Assembly: GCA_007695225.1 (NCBI GenBank)
Contig: REED01000069.1
Span: 1 to 57,731 of the forward strand
Direction: 5' to 3'
DNA from: Gemmatimonadales bacterium
Lineage (GTDB): Bacteria > Gemmatimonadota > Gemmatimonadetes > Longimicrobiales > Gaopeijiaceae
DNA: 57,731 nucleotides
The notes under the pieces: model-generated
Database searches by the model: none
Told to the model about the DNA's origin: nothing
Seen by the model: only the letters and a program-made list of their open reading frames with translations
Position numbers and translations under genes: made by a program
Shown: in pieces, positions 1 through 8,924 of the stretch
Layout of the letters: the number at the start of each line of letters is the position of its first letter
How positions within the stretch are numbered: the stretch's first letter is position 1

Positions 1-314
1 CACGCAGCGACTTGCGCTTCAACGGCCGGGGACGTACTCTGACGAATAACGTAGGTTGAAACGAGGGAAGGACCCGTCACCATCTCCGCGCCGAACGAGA
101 TGCGGTATATGGAGGACCTGCAGGCCGAGCTTCACTGCTTTGAGGCGTGACAGACCGACCGTTCGAGGGTCCCCGCATGGAAGGGGCTCGCAATGCACCA
201 GTCATGTCAAACCCTGGGGGCTTCCAGCGACCCTGGAGCGGTCCAAGCTCCACGTTCTGAGCCGTGGAGCGGGGTGTGTGCGGGCCGGAGTGTGACACGA
301 TCAGGACCCTGCGT

Positions 315-355
315 CTGGTACGATCCTGGTACGAGACCACCCCGTTCTCGTACCA
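315..355. repeat. Three copies of TGGTACGA (two direct, one inverted)
   Basis: TGGTACGA occurs at 316-323 and 327-334 and in inverted orientation at 348-355. The second and third copies extend to a 9-bp inverted repeat (GGTACGAGA at 328-336 against TCTCGTACC at 346-354). Clustered short repeats about 80 to 110 bp from a tRNA-derived core resemble arm-type binding sites of tyrosine recombinases. That function is inferred; only the repeats are seen. Confidence 0.5.
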
Positions 356-396
356 TTCGAACCGCTGCCGGATTCACGAATTTGGCTTGAACATTG

Positions 397-415
397 ACCA
401 AACGTGACGTTTGGT
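397..415. repeat. 8-bp perfect inverted repeat beside the tRNA fragment
   Basis: ACCAAACG (397-404) and CGTTTGGT (408-415) form a perfect inverted repeat around a 3-nt centre, ending 15 bases before the tRNA-like sequence starts. It could be a recombinase or repressor site at an attachment junction, or a small hairpin. Confidence 0.4.
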
Positions 416-430
416 GCAGGTCCCATTGAC

Positions 431-482
431 CTTAAAATCCCCCGGGCGCAAGCCCATGTGGGTTCGAATCCCACCCCCGGCA
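431..482 (+). pseudogene. 3' half of a tRNA-Leu(UAA), probable attachment-site remnant
   Basis: The sequence reads as an anticodon loop CTTAAAA (anticodon TAA at 433-435), a 3' anticodon strand TCCCC, a long class II variable arm (GGGC GCAA GCCC), a T arm GTGGG-TTCGAAT-CCCAC (458-474), a 3' acceptor strand CCCCGGC and discriminator A at 482. The 5' anticodon strand should be GGGGA but is TTGAC. No D arm or GCCGGGG acceptor strand lies upstream, so this is not an intact tRNA. A break at the anticodon loop is typical of phage and island integration into tRNA genes, where a 3' copy is left at the far end. Confidence 0.75.
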
Positions 483-483
483 C

Positions 484-1407
484 TCATTTCCCCAGCCGTT
501 CCGATGGCTTCCCCTCCGCGCCGTCACGGAAGAGGAAGATCCCCGCCACGATCAGGACAAAGCCCGCCAGGTGGAAGGGCGCCAGCCGCTCTCCCAGCAG
601 GGGGACTGCCAGAGCAGCGGTAAAGACCGGCATCAGGCAGATGAAGAGGCCCGTCTGGCCCGCCCCCACCGTCTCCACGCCCCGATTCCAGAAGAGATAG
701 GCCAGGATGGAGGGGAAGACGGCCACATAGAGGATGGCGGCCACTATTCCGGCATTCCATTCGTGGGGTCCCTGAACCGCCCGTTCCCAGAGGAAGAGGG
801 GGAGAAGGAGGATTGTCCCCGCCACAAAGGTGGCGCCCAGGAAGGCCAGCATGTGGGATGGGGGTCTACGGGGGATCAGGATGGAATAGAGGGCATAGGC
901 CAATACGGCCAGCATCATCCAGAGGTCCCCCTCCACCAGGTCCAGTGCCAGGAGAGACCGGGGGTCCCCTCGAAGGACCACCACCGCGGCCCCCGCCATG
1001 GCCAGGAAGGCACCGGCCACCCCCCTGCCGGCCGGACGCCGCCGGAAGAGGAGGAGGTCCAGCGCCACGATGGCCGCCGGCATGGCGGTCTGCATGAGGG
1101 CGATGTTGGTGGCGGTGGTGGTGTGGGCAGCGTGATAGAGAAGGGTATTGAAGGTGCTCACCCCCAGCACCGAGAGGAGGAGGAGAAGGGGCCACCCCGC
1201 CCACAACGCCGCCCGGTCTCGCCACAGGTAGCGCCAGGCGAACGGGAGGAGAAGGGTGGTGGCCAGCGCCCATCGCCAGAAGGCCAGGGCCACGGGGGGT
1301 ATGTCCTGGTGAAGGGCCCGGCCCAGAAGGGCGTTGCCGGACCAGGAGAGGACCGCCAGGGTGATGAGCGCGAAGGCCAGGAGGCGGGAGGAGTCCCGGG
1401 GCTTCAT
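484..1407 (-). CDS. EamA/DMT-family transporter
   Basis: This 307-residue hydrophobic protein has the pattern of a drug/metabolite transporter of the EamA (RhaT) family: about ten membrane helices in two repeats, with a family-like N-terminus (SWSGNALLGRAL). It probably exports a small metabolite across the inner membrane; the substrate cannot be read from sequence. A longer open frame extends upstream to 1953, but the part before M at 1407 is a low-complexity shadow of the channel gene. The start at 1407 overlaps the stop codon of the upstream channel gene by one base (TGATG), so translation is probably coupled and the two genes share a transcript. Confidence 0.85.
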   Translation of the reverse strand: MKPRDSSRLLAFALITLAVLSWSGNALLGRALHQDIPPVALAFWRWALATTLLLPFAWRYLWRDRAALWAGWPLLLLLSVLGVSTFNTLLYHAAHTTTATNIALMQTAMPAAIVALDLLLFRRRPAGRGVAGAFLAMAGAAVVVLRGDPRSLLALDLVEGDLWMMLAVLAYALYSILIPRRPPSHMLAFLGATFVAGTILLLPLFLWERAVQGPHEWNAGIVAAILYVAVFPSILAYLFWNRGVETVGAGQTGLFICLMPVFTAALAVPLLGERLAPFHLAGFVLIVAGIFLFRDGAEGKPSERLGK

Positions 1408-3113
1408 CACCCCTGGAAGAGTTTGTGGAAGGTGGTGAGGCCCTCGGCGGTTCCGATGAGGAAGAGCCGCGCTCCGGAGGGGAGCCGGGCGTCTGCGGGA
1501 GGATTCACCTGGAACTGGCCTCCATCGTTCCACGCCACCACCGTGAGTCCGGTCTGGGCTCCGATCTGGCTTTCGGCCAGGGTCTTCCCGGCCAGTCCCT
1601 CCGGGACATCTTCCTCCAGGAGCTCCACCCCCTCCCCGAGGAGGACCATGGGACGGCTCCGGGCGATGGAGCTGACGGTCTGCACTCCCAGCGAGACGAA
1701 GCTCAGCACCAGGTCCGCCCCCGCCCGTCGGATGGATTCCACGTTCCGCTCGTGGGTCACCCGACTCACGATCCTCAGATCCGGGTTCAGCTTTCGGCAG
1801 TAGACGGCCAGGTAGACGTTGGTGGCGTCGTCGTTCGTGGTGAGGAGAACCGCCGGCGCCTGGTGGATCCCTGCCTCTTCCAGGGTCTCGAGGTTGGCCG
1901 CGTCCCCCACGATCATCCGGTCCGGCAGGTGCTCCCAGCGCTTGGCGAGCCACTCCTGTTTCTCCAGGAGGTGGACCGGAACCCCTTTCCGCTTCAAGGC
2001 CCGGGTGGCGGAGCGCCCCACCTTCCCCCCTCCGATGACGATGACCGGGTTCCAGTTCGTGTCGTAGATGAACAGGAGTTCGTCCAGCTCCTTCATCTGC
2101 TTCCGGGACCCCACCACCACCGGGAGGGCATGCTCGGTGAGGATCCGGTCCGGATGCACCGGGTGGAGTTCCCCGCTCTCCCAGATCCCCACCACGGTGA
2201 GGCCCAGGAGCTCCCGAAGCCGGGTCTCGCGAATCGTCTTCCCTGCCAGGGGGGTGTTCTGCACCGGAAACTCGGCAATGACCAGCTCCCCGAACTCTCC
2301 GATGACGTGGGTCTCGGCGTGCCCGGCGTTGATCCGCCCTGCCAGCTGCTCTCCCAACTGCTTCCTCAGGGCCAGGACCCGGTTGGCTCCCGCCAGCTCC
2401 AGGATGTCCATGGCATCCTCGCTGGACGCCACGGCGGCGATGGGCACCTCCGGCGCCACCTCCCGTACGGTGAGGATGATGTTCGTGTTCGTGCGGTCGT
2501 CCAGGTTGGCCAGGATGAGCCGGGCCTGGGCGGCATGGGCCCGGATGTAGGTCTCCTGAGCGTCCACATCGCCGGACATGACGTGAACCCCCTCCCGGTG
2601 CAGGCGGGCGGCCCGCTCCCGGTCCGGATCCAGGAAAACGTAGGGGATCTCGTGGGCCCGGAACTGGGCGATGAGTCCGGGGCCCAGCTCATCAAAGGCG
2701 CAGACGAGGACGTGGCCGTTCATCTGCTCGGGGACCTCCCGTGGCGCGGTGCTCCGGACCCGAGCCTCGAGCCAGGGGCCCGCCACGTAGGTGAGGAAGA
2801 TGTAGGGGAGGATGATGAGGAGGAGGACGACGCCCGAGAGGAGGACGAAGACGCTGAACCCTCTCCCCAGGTCGGTGTGGAAGACGATGTCCCCGAACCC
2901 CAGGGTGCTCATGGTCACCATGGTCCAGTAGAACCCGCTGATCCAGGAGTGCTCCTGCCCTTCGACCCGGACCATGAGGAACTGGAAGGCCACGGTATAG
3001 AGGACCATGACCAGCAAGAGGAACACCATGAAACGGACAAGGGGGGCGGTGTTCCGACGCATCTCCGTTTCCCGGAGGAATACGGCGAGCTGGGCGCCCA
3101 GCGTTTTTATCAC
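1407..3113 (-). CDS. Potassium channel/TrkA protein with two RCK domains
   Basis: The 568-residue protein begins with two membrane helices (about 25-48 and 85-110) flanking a pore loop with the selectivity-filter sequence TLGFGD (70-75). A first TrkA-N/RCK domain follows (about 133-260; its nucleotide loop is altered, reading AFDELGPG), then a TrkA-C-like segment, a second RCK domain with an intact dinucleotide loop (GGGKVG, about 358) and a terminal TrkA-C domain. This is the build of a Kch/MthK-like channel with both gating-ring subunits in one chain. The start is GTG at 3113 with a modest AAGG upstream. The altered first nucleotide loop suggests that only the second RCK binds NAD(H) or nucleotide in the usual way. 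Confidence 0.85.
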   Translation of the reverse strand: MIKTLGAQLAVFLRETEMRRNTAPLVRFMVFLLLVMVLYTVAFQFLMVRVEGQEHSWISGFYWTMVTMSTLGFGDIVFHTDLGRGFSVFVLLSGVVLLLIILPYIFLTYVAGPWLEARVRSTAPREVPEQMNGHVLVCAFDELGPGLIAQFRAHEIPYVFLDPDRERAARLHREGVHVMSGDVDAQETYIRAHAAQARLILANLDDRTNTNIILTVREVAPEVPIAAVASSEDAMDILELAGANRVLALRKQLGEQLAGRINAGHAETHVIGEFGELVIAEFPVQNTPLAGKTIRETRLRELLGLTVVGIWESGELHPVHPDRILTEHALPVVVGSRKQMKELDELLFIYDTNWNPVIVIGGGKVGRSATRALKRKGVPVHLLEKQEWLAKRWEHLPDRMIVGDAANLETLEEAGIHQAPAVLLTTNDDATNVYLAVYCRKLNPDLRIVSRVTHERNVESIRRAGADLVLSFVSLGVQTVSSIARSRPMVLLGEGVELLEEDVPEGLAGKTLAESQIGAQTGLTVVAWNDGGQFQVNPPADARLPSGARLFLIGTAEGLTTFHKLFQG

Positions 3114-3281
3114 CTTGAAGGCCTTTCCGGGAGGGCACGAGGAGACCGCGGGGACCGGCGGCCCTGAACCGATGGGGGAAGCTGTCGTCGGAAGGCCCTG
3201 CGATCAAGCGACTCCGCGGAAGGGAGCTCCGGTGGCGGGTTCAGAAAGCGCGAGGCCCGGACCACGAGGGGCCGTCCCTGG

Positions 3282-3344
3282 AAGGCTGTTGAAGAAGTAC
3301 AGGGCGCTCCCAACGGTGGCGCCCTGTACTTCTTCAACAGCCTT
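3282..3344. repeat. 26-bp perfect inverted repeat abutting the ppk1 stop codon
   Basis: The arms at 3282-3307 and 3319-3344 are perfect complements over 26 bp with an 11-nt centre, and the right arm touches the ppk1 stop codon (3345-3347). As RNA it would make a very stable hairpin and probably ends ppk1 transcription, although no U-run follows on the minus strand. A diverged half-copy lies at 18781-18803, also at a gene's stop codon, so it may belong to a dispersed repeat family. Confidence 0.85.
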
Positions 3345-5498
3345 CTAGTCCTCTTCCACCAGGGTGAGGGAGGGGATCGTTTCAGGTTCCTGGAGGGCTG
3401 AGCCGCGGCCGGAAAGGGAGGGGTTCGCCATGAAGTAGGCGTGGGCGGAGAAGGGATTGGGGCCGGGTGTGCGACGCAGGTAGGTTCCCTCCGGCTGCAT
3501 CTCCCAGCTCTGCACGGTGTCCTTCAGGTTCCCCACCATGATCTGGTCCAGGATCTGCCGATGGACCGTCCGATTCTCGATGGGGACCAGGAATTCCACC
3601 CGGCGGTCCAGGTTCCGGGGCATCCAGTCGGCGGAGGAGATGTAGACGAGGGCCTTCCGGGAAGGCATGGGGTGGCCGTTCCCGAAGGCCACAATCCGGG
3701 CGTGCTCCAGGAAGCGGCCCACGATGCTCTGGATCTGGATGTTCTCGGAGAGGCCCGGGATTCCGGGACGGAGGCAGCAGATCCCCCGCACCACCAGTCG
3801 GATCCGGACGCCGGCTCCCGAGGCCTGGTAGAGGGCGTCGATGACTTCCCCGTCCACCAGGGAATTCATCTTTCCCCAGATCTCGGCCGGGCGCCCCGCC
3901 CGAGCATGCGCCTCCTCGGCCCTGATGAGCTCCAGGAGACGGCTCCTGAGGTCGAAGGGAGCCACGGCCAGCTTCTCCATGGCACCCGGGCGGGCATATC
4001 CGGTGAGGAAGTTGAAGACACGGGCGGCGTCGTGGCAGAGCTGCGGCTCGCAGGTGAAGAAGGAGAGGTCGGTGTAGACCCGTGCCGTCTCGGGGTGGTA
4101 GTTCCCGGTTCCGAAGTGGGCATAGGTCCGGAGCCCCGTTCCCTCCCGCCGGACCACGAGGGAGAGCTTGGCATGGGTCTTCAGCTCCATGAACCCGAAG
4201 ACCACGTGGACTCCGGCCCGCTCCATGTTCCGGGCAAACCGGAGGTTGGCCTCCTCGTCGAACCGCGCCTTGAGCTCCACCAGGGCGGTGACGTTCTTCC
4301 CGGCCTCGGCGGCCTCGATGAGGGTCCGGACGATGGGAGAGTCTTCGCTGGTCCGGTAGAGGGTCTGCTTGATGGCCACCACATGGGGGTCGGCGGCCGC
4401 CTGCTTCAGGAACTGCACCACCACGTCGAAGCTCTCGTAGGGGTGGTGAACCAGGATGTCCTTCTTTCGGATGGCGGCGAAGGTGTCGCCTCCCATGTCC
4501 CGGATCCGCTCAGGGAACCGGGGGATGAACGCCTCGAAGCGCAGGTCCGGACGTTCGTCCACCACCAACTCGTCCAGGTCCGCCAGCCCCAGGAGGGTTC
4601 CTGCCTCGAAGACGTCCTCAGGCTCCACCCCCAACTCGTTCATGAGGAAGTCCTGCAGTTCCTCGGAGATGCCATCGGAAACCCTGAGATGGATGGCCGT
4701 TCCCCGACGCCTTCGCTGCAGGGCCGATTCGAACTCCCGCATGAGGTCCTCCGCCTCTTCCTCGATCTCCACATCCGAGTCCCGGATCACCCTGAAGAAG
4801 GCCATCTCCCGTAGGCTGAAGCCAGGGAAGAGGCGATGGAAGTGGAGTCCCAGGATCTCCTCTACCCTCAGGAAACGGATTTCCTCTCCAGGGAGGCGGA
4901 GGAAGCGGGACATCTGGGACGGGATGGGAAGGAGGGCGATCATGGGCGTCCCATCGTCGTGCCGGACGAGGGAGAGGGCCATGCAGTATCCCAGGTTGGG
5001 GATGAAGGGGAAGGGATGGGCCGGGTCGCAGGCCAGGGGGGTGAGGAGGGGGAAGAGCTGGGCCTGGAAGAAGCTCTCCACCCAGACCCGGTCGGAATCC
5101 GAGAGTTCACCGGCGGCCAGGACATGGATTCCCGCCCTCCCCAGTTCCCGGTCCAGGGAGCGCCAACGGGCCTGCTGGCGATCCAGGAGTTGTCCCGCCT
5201 GGATCCGGATGGCCTCCAGTTGTTCCGCCGGTGTTCGACCGTCCTGGCTGGGACGCCGGACGTTGGCCCGCACCTGGGCCTTGAGCCCCGCCACGCGGAC
5301 CATGAAGAACTCGTCCAGGTTCGAGGCGGAGATGGCCAGGAAACGGAGCTGCTCCAGGAGGGGGTGGGAGGGGTTTCGCGACTCCTCCAGCACCCGCTCA
5401 TTGAAAGCGATCCAGGAAAGCTCCCGGTTGATGAAGCGAGCGTAGCCCTCCAGGCTCCCGTCACTTGCCTTCTGGATTGTGGTCCCCTCGGAGTCCAT
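3345..5498 (-). CDS. ppk1: Polyphosphate kinase 1
   Basis: Polyphosphate kinase reversibly transfers the gamma phosphate of ATP onto polyphosphate. The 717-residue product matches the family length. It opens with the typical [17 protein letters not shown] segment and later has [15 protein letters not shown]; the catalytic histidine region reads [10 protein letters not shown], and the C-terminal PLD-like half has RGICCLRPG. The frame extends 21 codons further upstream, but M at 5498 places the conserved N-terminus where the family has it. The gene ends directly at a 26-bp palindrome. It stands alone, with no ppx beside it. Confidence 0.93.
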   Translation of the reverse strand: MDSEGTTIQKASDGSLEGYARFINRELSWIAFNERVLEESRNPSHPLLEQLRFLAISASNLDEFFMVRVAGLKAQVRANVRRPSQDGRTPAEQLEAIRIQAGQLLDRQQARWRSLDRELGRAGIHVLAAGELSDSDRVWVESFFQAQLFPLLTPLACDPAHPFPFIPNLGYCMALSLVRHDDGTPMIALLPIPSQMSRFLRLPGEEIRFLRVEEILGLHFHRLFPGFSLREMAFFRVIRDSDVEIEEEAEDLMREFESALQRRRRGTAIHLRVSDGISEELQDFLMNELGVEPEDVFEAGTLLGLADLDELVVDERPDLRFEAFIPRFPERIRDMGGDTFAAIRKKDILVHHPYESFDVVVQFLKQAAADPHVVAIKQTLYRTSEDSPIVRTLIEAAEAGKNVTALVELKARFDEEANLRFARNMERAGVHVVFGFMELKTHAKLSLVVRREGTGLRTYAHFGTGNYHPETARVYTDLSFFTCEPQLCHDAARVFNFLTGYARPGAMEKLAVAPFDLRSRLLELIRAEEAHARAGRPAEIWGKMNSLVDGEVIDALYQASGAGVRIRLVVRGICCLRPGIPGLSENIQIQSIVGRFLEHARIVAFGNGHPMPSRKALVYISSADWMPRNLDRRVEFLVPIENRTVHRQILDQIMVGNLKDTVQSWEMQPEGTYLRRTPGPNPFSAHAYFMANPSLSGRGSALQEPETIPSLTLVEED

Positions 5499-5711
5499 CG
5501 ATTTCCTCGGAATTCCGGAATGCGGATCTGCCGCCTCCCGGTCTTGAGGAAGCGGGGGCACAGCGCACGCCCATCCATCCTCATACCACGGGAAGAGCCA
5601 GGAAGTGCGCTACAAAAAGGTAACGATGGGGATCCGGCCCCGGGCGGAGTCAGGTGGTCGCGATCGGACGCGATGGGTCGCCATCGGTGAGGAAGGGGTC
5701 GGAGTGGGGCC

Positions 5712-7157
5712 TCAGGGCGGGGGCATGGCCACCAGCACCGCAGTGGCCAGGAGGACGAGGAGTCCCAGAATGGCTTCCACCGAGGCCGGGATCCGTAGTT
5801 CGCCGGGATCGGGGCGCTCGTTCAGGGACGGCCGGACCTTCCGCCAGTTGTAGAAGCCCAGGAGGAAGGCCCCGGCCACCAGCCCCAGCTTGAGGGCCAG
5901 CGTGCGACCGTAGGCGGTGGTGAAGAGGGGGACCACCCCCCCGAGCTGGAGGAAGGAGGAGACGCTCCCCGAGATCACCAGTGTGGCCACCGCCACCAAC
6001 GCGACTCTCGAGAACCCATTCACGAGACGAGCCAGCGGGGGAAGTACGTTCTCCCCCGGGGGTGCGGTGCGCCCCTCGGCCCTCCCCACGGCAGGGAGTC
6101 CTGCGGTGAGAAGGACCAAAAGACCGCCCAGCCAGATCCCTGCTCCGGCCACATGGAGATAGAGGAACGGAACCGCCATCGCTCGCCACTCGGTCCCCCA
6201 CGCATGGCCGGAAAGGGCCGGGATGAGGGGGAGGAGGAGGGCGGCTCCCGCCAGGATGTTCCAGCCCCGGGGACGGTTCTCCGTCCCCCGAAGGAGCACC
6301 AGCCCCACCAGGGCCATGGATGCTGTCGCAAGTTGGAGGAACCAGCCTGCCCCCCACGCAGAGCGGAAGAGGAGGGCCATGACGAGTTCGCTACCGCCGG
6401 TTCCCACCTGGTCCAGCAATCGGAGGGGGAGGGCCGCCAACAACAAGAGGGTGGCGAGCCATGCCAGGCGCCGCAGGCGGGGCTCCAGTGCCTCCAGGGT
6501 GGCCACCATCTCGCCCCGACCCTGGAGCGGGCGGACCACGCCGAAGCGAAACGCGGTCACACCCAGGAAGAGGATGAGTCCCAGGAGGTGGAGCCATCGG
6601 GTCCCCGAGCCGGACGGAAGGAGGCTCGCGGCCGGGACCGGGGCGTCGGCTCCTTGTCGGGGAAGGGTGATGTCAGGAGATGCCTCGCCGGAGGGCTCGT
6701 GGGCCTCCACCCGGAAGGTGTAGGTGTCGGTGATGAGGTGGTTGTCCGGCGCGCCGGCCCGCCACTCCACTGTGTACCCGCCGGGGCGCAGGGGCGTGGC
6801 GAGGGTGACGAAGAGTCGATGCTCGTCTCCCTCCGGGTGCGCCAGCGGCCCCGTGGCCAGTTCCCGTCCCTGGTCATCCACCACCCGGATGCGGCTGAGG
6901 TGAAGCTGGACGGGGGTGGAGAACCGGAGGAGGATCTCCGCGACGTCGCGGGAGGCCAGGGAGGCACTTTCCTCGGGACGGCTCTCCAGTAGCTCGGTGT
7001 GCAGTCGGTCGGTGTGCAGTCGGGGGGCGGCGAGGCGGGAGCCGGATTCGAACGACCGGACGTGGAAGACCTCTTTCGGGGCGGTCGGCGCTCCCGCAGG
7101 AGAGGAGACGCCGGGGGCCAGGAGTGCGGACACCAGAACGAGAAGAGGAGTGACCAA
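5712..7157 (-). CDS. CopC-CopD fusion, copper resistance membrane protein
   Basis: The 481-residue protein starts with a signal peptide (about 1-22). A periplasmic CopC-like beta domain follows (about 30-150; DVAEILLRFSTPVQLHLS, then PGGYTVEWRA and ITDTYTFRVE), then about eight membrane helices of the CopD type, starting near TRWLHLLGLILFLG. CopC binds copper in the periplasm and CopD is thought to move it across the inner membrane. The usual N-terminal histidine ligand of mature CopC is not obvious here, so copper binding may differ. The start is TTG at 7157. No copper regulator lies beside it. Confidence 0.8.
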   Translation of the reverse strand: MVTPLLVLVSALLAPGVSSPAGAPTAPKEVFHVRSFESGSRLAAPRLHTDRLHTELLESRPEESASLASRDVAEILLRFSTPVQLHLSRIRVVDDQGRELATGPLAHPEGDEHRLFVTLATPLRPGGYTVEWRAGAPDNHLITDTYTFRVEAHEPSGEASPDITLPRQGADAPVPAASLLPSGSGTRWLHLLGLILFLGVTAFRFGVVRPLQGRGEMVATLEALEPRLRRLAWLATLLLLAALPLRLLDQVGTGGSELVMALLFRSAWGAGWFLQLATASMALVGLVLLRGTENRPRGWNILAGAALLLPLIPALSGHAWGTEWRAMAVPFLYLHVAGAGIWLGGLLVLLTAGLPAVGRAEGRTAPPGENVLPPLARLVNGFSRVALVAVATLVISGSVSSFLQLGGVVPLFTTAYGRTLALKLGLVAGAFLLGFYNWRKVRPSLNERPDPGELRIPASVEAILGLLVLLATAVLVAMPPP

Positions 7158-7590
7158 CTCGGCTCCCTGGGCGCGAGGGCCCGGTGAGAACGGCAGGAAT
7201 GGTGTGTATCTTCAGCAAGGACCCCGCAGGAGACCGGATCGCTCGGGCTGGGACCTTCGTGCGCCCTGCCCCAGGCCAGCTCCGGCGGCCGACCCGGACC
7301 CGTGTCAGGCTCCCCCTTCCGGGGAGGGTAGGCCGGGGCCCGTTCCTGTGGCAATCCCCCATCGCCCTCGGGTGAGACGTCAGCCGATCCGTTCAGCCGA
7401 CCCGTTGGGTGAAGTTCGGTGAAGGGGTATGGCTTGATCGACCGCGGTCAGGCAGTACCTTCAACCGTTGCCGGGGAGGCTCATCAAGGCGGGTCCGGAA
7501 GCCCGTCCCTCCCTTTGCCCCCTTCCCAGGCGCATCCCCCAGGGATGCGAACCCCGCTCCCGCCCCAATTTCCTCCCGCCCTTCCTGCCC
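7158..7590. other. 433-bp divergent intergenic region
   Basis: This gap separates the minus-strand copCD gene from the plus-strand RNase Z operon, so both promoters should lie here. I see only weak sigma70-like pairs, for example TTGATC near 7435 with TACCTT 16 bases downstream. The open frames in the gap continue into RNase Z but lack conserved sequence before residue M at 7591. No RNA gene is recognised. Confidence 0.4.
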
Positions 7591-8514
7591 ATGATTCGCG
7601 TCACCTTTCTCGGCACCGCCGCCGCTCGACCCACGGTGGGCAGGAACGTGAGCGCCATCTCCGTGCAGCGGGAAGGAGACCTTTGGCTCTGGGACTGCGG
7701 CGAGGGGACCCAGCGGCAGATGATGCGATACCAGACCGGGTTCGGCATCCGGGGGATCTTTGTCACCCATCTCCACGCCGACCATTACCTCGGGATCATG
7801 GGTCTCCTCCGAACCCTGGCGCTCCAGGGGAGGGAGGACCCTTTGATCCTGGTCGGACCTCCGGGGTCTCGAGAAAGCCTTCATGCCATCGCATTCCTGG
7901 GAGTGGAGCGGATCCCCTTTCCCCTCGAGATCCTGGAATTGGCTCCTGGGGAGCAGGTGACCCTGGAGGAGTATGACATCAGGGCCTTCCAGGTCTGGCA
8001 CGGCATCTCGGCGGTGGGGTATGCTCTACGGGAGCATCCCCGACCCGGCCGGTTCGACGTGGCCCGGGCTCGGGCGCTGGGAGTTCCCGAAGGCCCCCTT
8101 TTCGGGAAGCTCCATCGGGGAGAGGGGGTGGAGGTGGAGGGACGGTGGATCGGTCCCGAGGAAGTGGTGGGCCCCTCCCGTGCAGGACGGACGGTGGTCT
8201 ATACCGGGGACTCCCGACCGGCGGACTCCACCCTGGAGGAGGCCCAGGGGACCCGACTCCTCATACATGACGGCACCTTTGGAGAGGATGAGGCGGACCG
8301 GGCTCGGTCGACCTTCCACTCCACCGCTCGGGACGCGGCGGTCCTGGCTCGGAAGGCCGGAGCCCACCGATTGGCCCTCACCCACCTCTCGGCCCGATAC
8401 GCTGCGGATCCGCGGCCGCTGGAGGCCGAGGCGCGGAAGGTGTTTCCTACGGCGGTGGTGGCCCACGACGGACTTACCATCGAGATCGGCTATGACCAGG
8501 AGGAGGAAGGGTGA
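7591..8514 (+). CDS. rnz: Ribonuclease Z
   Basis: RNase Z is a zinc-dependent metallo-beta-lactamase-fold nuclease that trims tRNA 3' ends. The 307-residue product has the family N-terminus MIRVTFLGTAAARPT, the metal-binding motif THLHADH (His60, His62, Asp64, His65), the TGDSRPA aspartate motif and the late LTHLSARY histidine. The frame stays open for 41 codons upstream, but they are arginine- and proline-rich with no family similarity, so the ATG at 7591 is chosen. The ssrA remnants and tRNA fragment here do not encode CCA, which fits a need for RNase Z maturation. The stop overlaps the next gene's GTG. Confidence 0.92.
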   Translation: MIRVTFLGTAAARPTVGRNVSAISVQREGDLWLWDCGEGTQRQMMRYQTGFGIRGIFVTHLHADHYLGIMGLLRTLALQGREDPLILVGPPGSRESLHAIAFLGVERIPFPLEILELAPGEQVTLEEYDIRAFQVWHGISAVGYALREHPRPGRFDVARARALGVPEGPLFGKLHRGEGVEVEGRWIGPEEVVGPSRAGRTVVYTGDSRPADSTLEEAQGTRLLIHDGTFGEDEADRARSTFHSTARDAAVLARKAGAHRLALTHLSARYAADPRPLEAEARKVFPTAVVAHDGLTIEIGYDQEEEG

Positions 8515-8924
8515 AGCTGGATCCTGAAGAGATGGATGTGATGGGCCCCGGGTGGGAGGAGCATCGGGAAAGCCGACGGTTCCAGGCGGAGCGATGGGAG
8601 GTCCGGGCGGCGGAGTGGAAGGTCCTGGAGTTGGCCCGCCATGTCTTTGGGGAGCGGACTTCGGTGCGTCTGGCCCGGTATCCGGGCCGGGGGGCATTCC
8701 GGGGCCTCCTGCACCTGGAGGTTCCTTTTCTGAACCTGGAGGACCATGGGCGTCGGGAGGCCTGTTTCCTTGCGTTGGTGAGGGGTGAGGCGGTGCTGGA
8801 GCAGGTGCCCCTTGTCTTCATCTTTGACCCCGCACCTCATTCGGGATCCCTTCCGACCGCGGAGGCCGCTGCCAGCCCTGGGCCCGAAGGGCTTTCAGAT
8901 GCCTACCGGGAGGAGGGGGCATGA
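8511..8924 (+). CDS. Small conserved-context hypothetical protein
   Basis: A 137-residue acidic protein of unknown function that I do not recognise. It starts with GTG overlapping the rnz stop codon and its own stop overlaps the tyrA ATG, so it sits translationally coupled inside an rnz-tyrA-aroA operon and is very likely a real gene. The N-terminal third is charged and helical (EEHRESRRFQAERW); the middle has alternating beta-like stretches (FRGLLHLEVPFLNLED, VLEQVPLVFIFD). There is no signal peptide, membrane helix or cysteine cluster. A cytoplasmic role linked to its neighbours is only inferred. Confidence 0.65.
   Translation: MKLDPEEMDVMGPGWEEHRESRRFQAERWEVRAAEWKVLELARHVFGERTSVRLARYPGRGAFRGLLHLEVPFLNLEDHGRREACFLALVRGEAVLEQVPLVFIFDPAPHSGSLPTAEAAASPGPEGLSDAYREEGA

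Larger units (their letters stand above)
1..428. other. Gene-poor left edge, probable end of an integrated element
   Basis: I find no credible gene in this stretch; the short open frames have no recognisable domains. One frame ends in a short peptide (about 58-150, stop at 148-150) that could be the tail of a lost gene, but it has no convincing start. The stretch holds several short repeats (315-355 and 397-415, listed separately) and runs directly into a 3' tRNA fragment. This layout is what remains at one end of an element integrated into a tRNA gene. No integrase is visible inside the window. Confidence 0.4.

Noticed and set aside
398..482. Intact tRNA-Leu
   Set aside because: The 5' acceptor and anticodon strands needed to pair with the 3' half are absent.
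3441..4814. Long plus-strand open frame opposite ppk1 (457 codons)
   Set aside because: It is the high-GC antisense shadow of a well-matched gene and its translation is Gly/Pro/Arg/His-rich without any domain. The same holds for 1425-3167, 571-1803, 11942-12994 and 18934-20436.
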